A DNA stretch of 64,000 nucleotides. It comes from Rhodoferax sp. BLA1 (lineage in GTDB: Bacteria; Pseudomonadota; Gammaproteobacteria; Burkholderiales; Burkholderiaceae_C). The stretch lies in NCBI RefSeq assembly GCF_013416775.1, contig NZ_SZVI01000013.1, forward strand, positions 1,049,280-1,113,279, written 5' to 3'. This document shows, piece by piece, positions 1 to 7,898 of this stretch; the stretch's first letter is position 1, and each line of letters opens with the position of its first letter. Below the pieces are notes generated by a model. That model had not been told where the DNA came from. It searched no databases and saw nothing but the letters and a program-made list of their open reading frames with translations. The translations under genes and the position numbers were made by a program.

Positions 1-743
1 CAGTCAATGTCGACCTCGGTCTTGCCAGCCTTGGCCAGCACCGCGCGGGCGGTCTGATCCAACACACTCACAGCCAGTTTAAAAACCGCCTGGCCATCCA
101 TGCGCAACAAGGGCAAGCCCTGTATTTGCCCACCCGAGACATGCCCTGGCACACACAAAATGTCGGTGTATTTGCCGTCAGCATGGATATCGGTGGCCAG
201 AATGCCCTCCTCGTTGGAGGCCTCCAACACCACCGCACCGGCGCCGTCGCCAAACAAGACACAGGTGGTGCGGTCCTTGAAATCCAGAATCCGAGAAAAT
301 ATTTCGGAACCCACCACCAACGCCTTGGTCGCCGTGCCCGACTTGATCAAAGCGTCCGCCACCGTCATCGCATAAATAAAACCACTGCACACCGCCTGCA
401 CATCAAACGCGGCGCCACCGTGGGCACCCAGTTTGCCCTGCAGGATGGTCGCGGTCGACGGAAACACCATGTCCGGCGTTGAGGTCGCCACGATGATCAG
501 GTCGATGTCTTGCGCCTGACGGCCTGCCGCCTCAAGCGCTCGCTGACAGGCCAACAAGGCCATGTCGCTGCAGCTCATCTCAGGGTCAACAAAGTGTCGG
601 GCACGGATGCCGGTGCGCTCGACAATCCACTCATCACTGGATTCGATTCCCTGTGTGGCCAATTGCGCGACCAGGTCGGCATTGGTCAGGCGATTCGGTG
701 GCAGATAACTGCCGGTGCCGGTAATACGTGCGTAAGTGTTCAT
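1..743 (-). CDS. fabH: 3-oxoacyl-ACP synthase III (FabH), C-terminus cut by window edge
   Basis: Initiating ketosynthase of type II fatty acid synthesis, condensing acetyl-CoA with malonyl-ACP in the cytoplasm. The reading frame begins with ATG at 743 (MNTYARITGTGSYLPP) and runs off the left edge after about 247 codons, so roughly the last 80 residues of a usual 320-residue protein, with the catalytic His and Asn, are not visible. The active-site cysteine lies in AVCSGF near residue 119, and SSDEWIVERTGI near residue 35 is typical of FabH. It starts 3 bases after the plsX stop, so it is co-transcribed with plsX, as in many proteobacteria. Identification is secure; completeness cannot be judged. 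Confidence 0.95.
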   Translation of the reverse strand, partial: MNTYARITGTGSYLPPNRLTNADLVAQLATQGIESSDEWIVERTGIRARHFVDPEMSCSDMALLACQRALEAAGRQAQDIDLIIVATSTPDMVFPSTATILQGKLGAHGGAAFDVQAVCSGFIYAMTVADALIKSGTATKALVVGSEIFSRILDFKDRTTCVLFGDGAGAVVLEASNEEGILATDIHADGKYTDILCVPGHVSGGQIQGLPLLRMDGQAVFKLAVSVLDQTARAVLAKAGKTEVDID

Positions 744-746
744 AAA

Positions 747-1796
747 TCAAACCAAGACAGCGGCTTCAGTCGGTAAACGTGTTTCAACTGGCGCCAACAG
801 AGGTGCAGCGTGCGCAATGCGCACCCGGACCCGTTCCAACAAATCGTTGCGGGCCGCATCATACGCCCGCGTCAGGGCATAACCAAACGCCAGATCGTCG
901 GCTGAACCATGGCTCTTGAACACCAGGCCACGCAAACCCAACAAGGCGCCGCCGTTGTAACGACGATGGTCCATGCGCTTTTTAAGCGCCGATATCACCG
1001 GATAAGCAATCAACGCCGCTGCTTTTGTGAAGATATTGCGAGAAAACTCTTTGCGCAAAAAGTCCACAATCATCCCAGCCAGGCCTTCGCTGGCCTTGAG
1101 GGCCACATTGCCCACAAAACCGTCACACACCACAATGTCGGCCGTGCCCTTGAAAATATCATTGCCTTCGACATTGCCATAGAAATTGAGGTCACCGGTC
1201 TGGGAGGCGGTGCGCAGCAATTCCCCGGTTTTTTTGATGACTTCGTTGCCCTTGATGGCTTCCTCACCAATATTGAGCAAACCCACAGTCGGGTTTTCGT
1301 TGCCACTGAGCACCGACACCAGGGCCGAACCCATCACCGCAAACTGCACCAAGTGCTCAGCGGTGCAATCCACATTGGCCCCCATGTCCAGCACCGTGGT
1401 ACCCAAGCCCTTGGCATTGGGAATCTGACCGGCAATGGCCGGTCGATCAATGCCATCCAGGGTTTTCAGAACATAACGCGAGATCGCCATCAAGGCGCCG
1501 GTATTGCCCGCCGATACCACCGCCTGTGCAGCGCCGTCTTTCACCTGAGTGATCGCCACCCGCATGGACGAGTCTTTTTTGCGGCGCAGCGCCACTTCCA
1601 ACGGGTCGTCCATGGTGACCACCTCGCTGGCCAGCACCACGGTGGCACGCGGATGGCTGTAGCCACGCATACTCTCAGACAAACCCACCATGATCAAGGC
1701 CGCATCAGGATGCGTATCCAGAAAACGGCTACAGGCGGGCAAAGTGACACGGGGGCCGTGGTCACCCCCCATGCAGTCAACAGCAATAGTGATCAT
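747..1796 (-). CDS. plsX: phosphate acyltransferase PlsX
   Basis: Makes acyl-phosphate from acyl-ACP, the first committed intermediate for PlsY-dependent phospholipid synthesis; peripheral membrane enzyme. The 349-residue protein opens with MITIAVDCMGGDHGP, the family signature, and contains SAGNTGALMA (about 95-105) and DMGANVDC (about 140), all conserved in PlsX. Full length for the family. It lies between rpmF (upstream, with a 124-base gap that holds a strong hairpin) and fabH (3 bases downstream), the classic rpmF-plsX-fabH operon. Start is the only ATG that preserves the N-terminal signature. Confidence 0.97.
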   Translation of the reverse strand: MITIAVDCMGGDHGPRVTLPACSRFLDTHPDAALIMVGLSESMRGYSHPRATVVLASEVVTMDDPLEVALRRKKDSSMRVAITQVKDGAAQAVVSAGNTGALMAISRYVLKTLDGIDRPAIAGQIPNAKGLGTTVLDMGANVDCTAEHLVQFAVMGSALVSVLSGNENPTVGLLNIGEEAIKGNEVIKKTGELLRTASQTGDLNFYGNVEGNDIFKGTADIVVCDGFVGNVALKASEGLAGMIVDFLRKEFSRNIFTKAAALIAYPVISALKKRMDHRRYNGGALLGLRGLVFKSHGSADDLAFGYALTRAYDAARNDLLERVRVRIAHAAPLLAPVETRLPTEAAVLV

Positions 1797-1866
1797 GGAT
1801 AGCTAACACCAGCAAACTTCAAAAAACAGCGAAAAATAAGTCGCAAAACCAAATCACAAATGCAAA

Positions 1867-1900
1867 GGCCCGAGGCTACACACAAAGGTAGCCTCGGGCC
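1867..1900 (-). terminator. strong hairpin in the rpmF-plsX gap (attenuator candidate)
   Basis: Perfect 13-bp inverted repeat: left arm 1867-1879 (GGCCCGAGGCTAC), loop 1880-1887, right arm 1888-1900. Read on the minus strand it comes 20 bases after the rpmF stop and is followed by TTTGCATTTGTG, an imperfect T-rich tail. It could be a partial terminator that lowers plsX-fabH expression relative to rpmF, or a 3'-end stabilising stem left after processing. No ORF covers it. Confidence 0.6.
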
Positions 1901-1920
1901 TGGATGCGTTTGAATCGGGT

Positions 1921-2103
1921 TTAGGCTTCAGACTTGGTCTTGAGCACCTTGCGACCACGGTAAAAACCGGTGGGGCTGATGTGGTGACGCAGGTGAATTT
2001 CGCCAGTGGTGGACTCGACAGCAATGCCGGGCACCACGAGGGCGTTGTGTGAACGGTGCATACCGCGCTTGGAAGGTGACTTCTTGTTTTGTTGGACGGC
2101 CAT
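1921..2103 (-). CDS. rpmF: 50S ribosomal protein L32
   Basis: Small basic protein of the large ribosomal subunit. The 60-residue product begins MAVQQNKKSPSKRGMHRSH, the standard L32 N-terminus. The C-terminal part, HHISPTGFYRGRKVLK, is also typical; this version lacks the zinc-binding cysteines found in some L32 forms. It follows yceD, which usually precedes rpmF in proteobacteria, and a purine-rich AGGAGCGG ribosome-binding site precedes the ATG at 2103. Confidence 0.97.
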   Translation of the reverse strand: MAVQQNKKSPSKRGMHRSHNALVVPGIAVESTTGEIHLRHHISPTGFYRGRKVLKTKSEA

Positions 2104-2230
2104 GTTCCGCTCCTAAAGACTGTAAGCCGCCCTCAAAAAAGGCAACTTCGGGTTATTGAGATACACGCAGTTCATCTGCGCAAAAGCTGTAGAGTATAAC
2201 CGATCACAAACCGTTCGGCTAGCCCAGTGT

Positions 2231-2770
2231 TTATGCCTTGCCTTTGAGCTGTGCCAGCACCGCAAACGGGTTGGGCTTCTCAACGGGTACCTCAAAGTCG
2301 TCATCCACCGCGAGCATCTTGACGTTGACCGGGCAGGTCTCGTGGCGCGGCACCAAGGGCAAAGCCATCAGCACCTCGTCTTCCACCAGCGTTGCCAGGT
2401 CAAACTCACGGCTGATCACGAGCAGGTCTTCTTCACTCTCGTCGTCCTGCTGCTCGGCCACGGCCTCGCTCTCGACAAAACGGAACTCACGATTCACCTG
2501 CAACGCCACATCCACCGGGCCCAGGCAACGCTGACAAATCTGGGGCATCGCGGTGGCCACCGTCAGGTGCAGACAGTTGGTCGGCTGCCCGGCAGGATCG
2601 GGGCGCACCTCGACCTGCGCCGTCCAATGCAGGGCATTTTCGCCTGCTAGCCCTTGTGTTTCCTGCATCAGGCGCTCATAACTTGATAACACGTCATGGC
2701 CTTCCATGAGCAGTTGGGAGGCTGCGGCGTGCCGGACGTCAAATTTGGGGGGGTGCTTGTGTTCCATCAT
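2231..2770 (-). CDS. yceD: YceD family (DUF177) protein, 23S rRNA accumulation factor-like
   Basis: About 179 residues. YceD/DUF177 proteins sit next to rpmF across bacteria and are linked to 23S rRNA accumulation; biochemical role is not settled. The central PQICQRCLGPVD with paired cysteines (about residue 85-95), the following acidic stretch (QQDDESEEDLL) and the late CPVNVKM are family hallmarks. The longer frame to 2815 would run into maf, which starts on the other strand at 2797, so I prefer the tandem ATGs at 2770/2767. Only about 26 bases separate the two divergent starts, so their promoters must overlap the opposite genes. Confidence 0.85.
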   Translation of the reverse strand: MMEHKHPPKFDVRHAAASQLLMEGHDVLSSYERLMQETQGLAGENALHWTAQVEVRPDPAGQPTNCLHLTVATAMPQICQRCLGPVDVALQVNREFRFVESEAVAEQQDDESEEDLLVISREFDLATLVEDEVLMALPLVPRHETCPVNVKMLAVDDDFEVPVEKPNPFAVLAQLKGKA

Positions 2771-2796
2771 GGGAGGCAGTGTAAGAGAATCGCCGC

Positions 2797-3390
2797 ATGA
2801 GTTCTTTACCCCCACGCCCCCTCATCCTTGCCTCCACCTCGGTCTACCGCCGCCAGTTGCTCGAACGTTTGCGCCTGCCGTTCAGCGTGATTGCCTCTCA
2901 GGTCGATGAAACCCCGCTGCCCGGCGAGACCCCGCCTGACATCGCCTGCCGCCTGGCGCTGACCAAGGCGCAATCTGTTGCACAAGACCACCCAACGGCG
3001 GTGGTGATCGGCTCCGACCAGGTGGCCGACCTGGCTGGTCAAGCGCTGGGCAAACCCGGCAACCACGTGCGCGCTGTCGCCCAACTGCAGACCATGCGCG
3101 GCAAGACCGTGGTGTTTCAGACTGCCGTGGCGGTGGTCTGCCTGGAAACAGGCTTTGCCCAAACCGAACTGGCACAGGTCAAGGTGCGCTTTCGCGCGCT
3201 GACGGACGCACAGATTGAAGCCTATTTGCTGGCGGAAACCCCCTACGACTGTGCTGGCAGCGCCAAAAGCGAGGGCTTGGGCATTGCCTTGCTGGAACGC
3301 ATCGACAACGACGACCCGACCGCACTGATTGGCCTACCGCTGATTCGCACCTGCCAGCTGATCGAAGCTGCCGGCATCCAGGTGGTGTGA
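2797..3390 (+). CDS. Maf/YceF-type nucleoside triphosphate pyrophosphatase
   Basis: Maf-family house-cleaning pyrophosphatase, 197 residues; the YceF subgroup hydrolyses m7GTP to m7GMP. Visible family motifs are LASTSVYRRQLL (about 10-21, substrate loop), VDETP (about 38), GSDQVA (about 72) and KSEGLGIALLERIDNDDPTA (about 156-175), the last being closest to the YceF form. Divergent from yceD-rpmF, again the E. coli-like neighbourhood. Its stop codon sits 2 bases before the ATG of the methyltransferase gene, suggesting translational coupling. Confidence 0.93.
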   Translation: MSSLPPRPLILASTSVYRRQLLERLRLPFSVIASQVDETPLPGETPPDIACRLALTKAQSVAQDHPTAVVIGSDQVADLAGQALGKPGNHVRAVAQLQTMRGKTVVFQTAVAVVCLETGFAQTELAQVKVRFRALTDAQIEAYLLAETPYDCAGSAKSEGLGIALLERIDNDDPTALIGLPLIRTCQLIEAAGIQVV

Positions 3391-3392
3391 GC

Positions 3393-4163
3393 ATGAGCAC
3401 AAGCAACACCCCTGGCTCCTTGTATCTGGTGCCCGCACCGCTCGACTTTGGCTGTGACGACAGCACCGATTTACAAGCCAGCCTGCCGCTGGGCACCCTG
3501 CAAACAGCGGCCAGCCTGCGCCACTGGGTGTGTGAAAACGCCAAATCGGCGCGCGCCTACCTCAAACGCATCCACGAGATCACGCCGCTGTGCTGCAGCA
3601 TCCAGGACATGCAACTGGTGGAGCTGCCGCGTGAGGTGCACAAAAAAGGTGACCACCACGGCAATTTCGACGCACGCGGCCTGTTACAGCCCGCGCTGGA
3701 TGGCCACGCTGTGGGTCTGATCAGTGAGGCCGGTATGCCCGCCGTGGCAGATCCGGGCTCGTCTGTGGTACGTGCCGCGCACGACCTCGGCATCGCGGTG
3801 GTGCCACTGGTCGGGCCGGTGTCGCTGCTGCTGGCCCTGGCAGCCAGCGGGCTCAACGGCCAGAGTTTTGCATTTGTGGGTTATTTGCCGCAGGATCCGT
3901 CCCAGCGCGCCACACGCATCCGTGAACTTGAAGCCCTGGCCTTGCGCAGCGGGCAGACCCAGCTGTTCATCGAGACCCCCTACCGCAACCAAGCCATGCT
4001 GCAGTCCTTGCTGCAAACTTTGCAGCACAACACCCGCCTGGCAATTGGGTCTGGGCTGACTTTGCCACGTGCCCAACTGGTGAGTGACAGCATCAAAGGC
4101 TGGAAGAAGAAAAGCAGCCCGCTCAACAACAGCACACCGGCAGTGTTTGCGATTGGTCGTTAA
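3393..4163 (+). CDS. SAM-dependent methyltransferase of the RsmI/tetrapyrrole-methylase fold
   Basis: About 256 residues. GSLYLVPAPLDFG near the start, GLISEAGMPAVADPGSSVV (about 110-128) and VPLVGPVSLLLALAASGL (about 138-155) match the tetrapyrrole-methylase superfamily that includes RsmI (16S rRNA C1402 2'-O-methyltransferase). It differs from true RsmI in the N-terminal portion, so it is probably the shorter paralogue commonly found beside maf in Burkholderiales; substrate unknown. A GTG at 3387 that overlaps the maf stop is an alternative start; ATG at 3393 is preferred. Confidence 0.85.
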   Translation: MSTSNTPGSLYLVPAPLDFGCDDSTDLQASLPLGTLQTAASLRHWVCENAKSARAYLKRIHEITPLCCSIQDMQLVELPREVHKKGDHHGNFDARGLLQPALDGHAVGLISEAGMPAVADPGSSVVRAAHDLGIAVVPLVGPVSLLLALAASGLNGQSFAFVGYLPQDPSQRATRIRELEALALRSGQTQLFIETPYRNQAMLQSLLQTLQHNTRLAIGSGLTLPRAQLVSDSIKGWKKKSSPLNNSTPAVFAIGR

Positions 4164-4223
4164 CCAGCGCCAACCAGCGCAAGCGGGCAAGTCCCGCTGC
4201 CGCCAGCTCAGCGACAACGAGGA

Positions 4224-5279
4224 TTAACGCAGCACAGCCGAGGACTGGGTGGCCTGCACCACCGCAGCACCCAGCGCCGCGCCAAAGCGCTTGACCAGGC
4301 GCTCGGCGACGTTGTCACGGCGGGTGTAGTCGATGATCTCCTCAGCCTTCACCACCTCACGCGCCACATAGTCAATGCTGCCCAGCTGGTCAGCCAGACC
4401 CAGCTCGATGGCTTGCTGGCCGCTCCAGAACAGGCCGCTGAAGGTGTCGGCGTCTTCCTTGAGCCGGGTGCCGCGCCCGGTTTTGACGGCGGTGATGAAC
4501 TGCTGGTGGATCTGGTTGAGCATGGCCTGGGCGTATTCGCGCTGGCGCTCGGTCTGCGGGCTGAACGGGTCCAGAAAACCTTTGTTCTCCCCCGCCGTCA
4601 TCAGGCGCCGCTCCACACCGAGCTTCTCCATCAGGCCGGTGAAACCAAAACCGTCCATCAGCACACCAATGCTGCCAACGATGCTGGCCTTGTCCACGTA
4701 GATCTTGTCCGCCGCCACCGCGATGTAATACGCCGCCGAGGCACAAGACTCCTCCACCACCGCGTACACGGGCTTGTTGTGCAAGACCTTGAGACGGCGG
4801 ATTTCATCGTTCACGATGCCTGCCTGCACCGGGCTACCACCCGGGGAGTTGATCAAAAGCACCACCGCCTGCGCCCCGGCATCCTCAAAAGCGGCGCGCA
4901 CCGACGACAGGATCAGCTCAGCGCTGGCCTCATTGCCTGAGGCAATTTCACCCTTGATGTCCACCACGGCGGTGTGGGGGGTGGTCACATTTTTGGTGGT
5001 GTTGCTTTGGTCAAACCCGAACCAGGCCACAGCGATCAGAAACACCAGCCAGGCCAGACGCACAAAATTGCGCCAACGCCGTGCCAAGCGTTGCTCGTGC
5101 AGCGACGCAAACGCCAGCTTCTCCAGCGTGGCCCGCTCCCAGCCAAGGGCAGCGGGCTCGCCAGACACTTTGTTTTGTGTAGCACCTAGCCCTTTATCTA
5201 TATGGGCTTGGGCCGCATTTGGCGTATATTCCGGCACGGGCGAGGCACCTGGCTTGTCCGTATCAAGGGGTTCTGTCAT
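4224..5279 (-). CDS. sppA: S49 family signal peptide peptidase SppA-like protease
   Basis: Membrane-anchored serine protease that degrades leftover signal peptides, 351 residues from ATG at 5279. One N-terminal membrane segment (about 73-89) precedes the protease domain. INSPGGSPVQAG (about 143-154) is the oxyanion-region motif, Ser181 in ESCASAAYY the likely nucleophile and Lys233 in AGENKGFLDPF the likely general base, as in the short one-domain SppA type. Residues 24-37 (around AHIDKGLGATQ) are encoded by a copy of the dispersed palindromic repeat and sit in the cytoplasmic tail before the membrane helix. It overlaps the upstream Rieske gene by four bases (ATGA). Confidence 0.92.
   Translation of the reverse strand: MTEPLDTDKPGASPVPEYTPNAAQAHIDKGLGATQNKVSGEPAALGWERATLEKLAFASLHEQRLARRWRNFVRLAWLVFLIAVAWFGFDQSNTTKNVTTPHTAVVDIKGEIASGNEASAELILSSVRAAFEDAGAQAVVLLINSPGGSPVQAGIVNDEIRRLKVLHNKPVYAVVEESCASAAYYIAVAADKIYVDKASIVGSIGVLMDGFGFTGLMEKLGVERRLMTAGENKGFLDPFSPQTERQREYAQAMLNQIHQQFITAVKTGRGTRLKEDADTFSGLFWSGQQAIELGLADQLGSIDYVAREVVKAEEIIDYTRRDNVAERLVKRFGAALGAAVVQATQSSAVLR
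5181..5208 (-). repeat. in-frame copy of the dispersed palindromic repeat inside sppA
   Basis: The segment GCACCTAGCCCTTTATCTAT continuing to TATGGGCTT matches the reverse orientation of the CAGCCCTTATT/AATAAGGGCTAG element found in gene gaps elsewhere in the window. On the coding strand it reads HIDKGLGA, almost identical in frame and sequence to the copy in the DUF3683 gene (HIEKGLEA). It lies in a region of the protein not needed for the fold. Confidence 0.6.
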
Positions 5280-5653
5280 AAAGCTTGCTTGCGTTGTAGT
5301 TTGTCGGAAGTATGCCAGTGCACCATGCCCGCTTCTTCGCTGACCGCAATTTTGACCAGGCCACCACGGCAACGGCCCATCAGGCACTGGCCGGTCTGGG
5401 GCGAATACATGGCCCCGTGGGTGGCACACATCAGCCAGTGGCCGGTGCTGTCAAAAAACTGGTTGGGCTGGTAATCCATCTCCATCGGCACATGGGTACA
5501 ACGGTTTATGTAAGCGTAAACCGTGCCAGCGTAACGCACGGCAAATGCCGCGACGCTTTCCGAGTAATAACGCACCTCAAACGGCACCGCCTCACCGCTG
5601 TCCACAAGATCGGACGATGGGCACAAAAACACCGACTCAGACATCGGGCTCAT
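5276..5653 (-). CDS. Rieske [2Fe-2S] domain protein
   Basis: 125-residue single-domain Rieske protein. The two cluster-binding boxes are visible: CTHVPMEM (about 52-59) and CATHGAMYSPQTGQC (about 76-90), giving the C-x-H ... C-x-x-H ligand set of soluble Rieske ferredoxin-like proteins. Electron partner unknown. It lies between a HAD phosphatase gene (21 bases upstream) and sppA (4-base overlap), a conserved Burkholderiales arrangement with no obvious functional link. ATG at 5644 is an alternative start. Confidence 0.9.
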   Translation of the reverse strand: MSPMSESVFLCPSSDLVDSGEAVPFEVRYYSESVAAFAVRYAGTVYAYINRCTHVPMEMDYQPNQFFDSTGHWLMCATHGAMYSPQTGQCLMGRCRGGLVKIAVSEEAGMVHWHTSDKLQRKQAL

Positions 5654-5674
5654 GCAATCAAGGCACGCGCCATC

Positions 5675-6334
5675 TCAGCCATGGGCCAACAGCCAGTCAC
5701 GCATCTGGGGCACGCTGTGGGCAACATGTAAAGGCTTGAGTGCGCCAAACACCGCATGGTCATGCGCACCATAACTCACCGCCAGACTCGGGCAACCGGC
5801 GTTGAGCGCCATTTGTAAGTCGTGTGTGGTGTCGCCCACCATCAGGGTGCGCTCGGGGGGCACATCAAATTCCGCCATCAGTTCGTTGAGCATCAGGGGG
5901 TCGGGCTTACCTGCCGTCTGGTCGGCGGTGCGTGAGGCATCAAACACCCCCGCCAGGTCAGCGCTGCCCAGGGCCTCGTCCAGACCTCGGCGGCTTTTGC
6001 CTGTAGCCACCACCAGCAGGTGGCCGCGCGCCTTGAGCTCGGCCAGCAGCGGCAACACCCCTTCAAACAGACTGATTTCATGCTGGATGGCAAAGTAATG
6101 GTGGCGGTAGCGGTCTCCCAGCTTGGGGTAAAGCGCCTCGGGCACATCGGGCGCAGCGTGCGCCAGCGCCTGCATCAGGCCCATGCCAATCACGTACGAA
6201 GCTTCTTCATACGTCGGCTCCTTGCCCCCCACATCACGCACCGCCGCCTGGATGCAGCGGGCAATGATGGCGGTGGAGTCAAACAGGGTGCCATCCCAGT
6301 CGAAGGCGATCAGATCAAAGTTGCGTGGGGTCAT
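5675..6334 (-). CDS. HAD-superfamily hydrolase, phosphoglycolate phosphatase-like
   Basis: 219 residues with the four HAD motifs: FDWDGTLFDST (about 10-20, nucleophile Asp), VATGKSRRGL (about 108-117), the Lys in TAGKPDP (about 138-144) and VGDTTHDLQMA (about 165-175). The cap lies between motifs I and II, as in Gph-like enzymes. Probable small-molecule phosphatase; the Gph family acts on 2-phosphoglycolate, but specificity cannot be read from the sequence. Only 6 bases downstream of rluC, so probably one transcript. Confidence 0.9.
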   Translation of the reverse strand: MTPRNFDLIAFDWDGTLFDSTAIIARCIQAAVRDVGGKEPTYEEASYVIGMGLMQALAHAAPDVPEALYPKLGDRYRHHYFAIQHEISLFEGVLPLLAELKARGHLLVVATGKSRRGLDEALGSADLAGVFDASRTADQTAGKPDPLMLNELMAEFDVPPERTLMVGDTTHDLQMALNAGCPSLAVSYGAHDHAVFGALKPLHVAHSVPQMRDWLLAHG

Positions 6335-6340
6335 GAGGGG

Positions 6341-7375
6341 TCAATCAGGGCGCGGCGCCAGTACAGCGGCGGAAAAATGGGCGAGTTCGGGGGGCAAGTC
6401 TGCCAGCAATTCGATCGGTTCACCGCTGGCGGGATGATGTAACTGCAAACGCCAGGCGTGTAAAAACATGCGTTTGAGCTGGTGTTGTGCACTGGCGCGG
6501 GCCAACAGCTTGTTGTGGTCAAAGTCGCCGTATTTGTCATCACCCAGGATCGGGAAACCTTCGCTGGCCAGATGCACCCGGATCTGGTGGGTGCGTCCGG
6601 TCTTGATCGTCACTTCGAGCAGTGAATAGTCGGCGCTGCTCGCACGTATTTTCACCAGCGTGACAGAGGGCATACCGTCCGGGTCATCGCGCGACACCAC
6701 TTTGACACGTCGCTCACCCGCTTGCGCCTCGTTGCCGTCGAGCAGGTATTTGTGCAAGGGTTTGTCCAGCACCTTCAACTTGGCGGGCCACTGACCACGC
6801 ACCATAGCCAGGTAGGTCTTGCCGGTCTGGCGCGTGCGGAACTGGTCTTGCAGCTGTTTGAGGGCGCTGCGTTTTTTGGCCACCAGCAAGATGCCGCTGG
6901 TTTCGCGGTCTAGCCGGTGCACCAGCTCCAGGAATTTGGCCTGCGGGCGAGCCATGCGCAACTGCTCGATCACCCCAAAACTCACCCCGGAGCCGCCATG
7001 TACCGCCACACCGGCGGGTTTGTTGATGGCGATCAGGTGATCGTCTTCAAGCAGCACTGGAAAATCGCGCGCCGGTGCACCATGCGCCACATGCTCAGCC
7101 ATGGCCTGTTCTTTTTCAGCCACCCGTTCGGAGATCCGTACAGGCGGCACCCGCAGCAGATCGCCGGTCTGTAGCCGGGTATCGGCACCGACCCGGCCTT
7201 TGTTGACCCGCACCTCACCACTGCGGATCAGGCGGTAGATGTGGGTCTTGGGCACGCCCTTGAGATGGCGGATCAGGAAGTTGTCGACCCGTTGGCCCGA
7301 TGCATCTTCGTCGATACAAAGGGTTTCTACTTTGGGGGCGGGCGGAGCAGGTTTGCCCCCTATAATGACTTTCAC
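6341..7375 (-). CDS. rluC: ribosomal large subunit pseudouridine synthase RluC
   Basis: Pseudouridylates 23S rRNA (positions 955, 2504 and 2580 in E. coli). 344 residues: S4 RNA-binding domain at about 27-85 (RVDNFLIRHLKGVPKTHIYR...), then the RluA-type catalytic domain with HRLDRETSGILLVAKK, whose Asp (about 153) is the catalytic residue, and late TGRTHQIRVHLA. Divergent from rne, the same arrangement as in E. coli, with both promoters presumably in the 523-bp gap. Confidence 0.93.
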   Translation of the reverse strand: MKVIIGGKPAPPAPKVETLCIDEDASGQRVDNFLIRHLKGVPKTHIYRLIRSGEVRVNKGRVGADTRLQTGDLLRVPPVRISERVAEKEQAMAEHVAHGAPARDFPVLLEDDHLIAINKPAGVAVHGGSGVSFGVIEQLRMARPQAKFLELVHRLDRETSGILLVAKKRSALKQLQDQFRTRQTGKTYLAMVRGQWPAKLKVLDKPLHKYLLDGNEAQAGERRVKVVSRDDPDGMPSVTLVKIRASSADYSLLEVTIKTGRTHQIRVHLASEGFPILGDDKYGDFDHNKLLARASAQHQLKRMFLHAWRLQLHHPASGEPIELLADLPPELAHFSAAVLAPRPD

Positions 7376-7898
7376 TGGCGATGTGCTGTAAGTGGTTGAT
7401 TTAACAGAAAGTTAATTCGTTGGATGGTGAAGTTTAGTTCACACACCTCCTGCCTCGCCAGAAAAGTCGGTACCGCCTGACATCCAGGCTGCAAACAGGT
7501 GACCCCATGTCCCGTGTGGCAGCCGTGCTGAAGGGTTAAAACGACGCCTTGAAATCCTGATACGGAATAACCAAAAACTCACAGTCTTTGACTGTGAGCG
7601 GAATGAAGTGATATGTTTGTGTTGATGTCCTTGATGTGTTTTTGCCTGCGGCGCGTGAACGTGCTGTTTGTTGGCGCACGTCTGGCACCAGCGCCCGTCA
7701 AATCGGCGCACAAAGCTATCAAACAGATAGCAAAAATCCCCACAAACCCAATGACTCCTCTCCACGCGCCCCCGCCCCCGCTCACCCAGTGAGTTGAGGG
7801 TCTACGGCAGTTTCCTCCGCATTTCAAAGCGTCAGTTTGTGTATCAAAAGCTCGGCATGAGCTTGTGTATTGATATTTGAATTGAAGGAACGCTACCC
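7376..7898 (+). promoter_or_regulatory. 523-bp structured leader/promoter region of rne
   Basis: No credible gene in this stretch. It holds three perfect inverted repeats: 7578-7598 (CTCACAGTC, loop TTT, GACTGTGAG), 7714-7730 (GCTATC, 5-base loop, GATAGC) and 7848-7864 (AAGCTC, 5-base loop, GAGCTT). An AAGGAA ribosome-binding site lies just before the rne ATG. Enterobacterial rne has a long hairpin-bearing 5' UTR through which RNase E represses its own message; this region is a plausible counterpart, though sequence similarity cannot be tested here. Confidence 0.55.
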
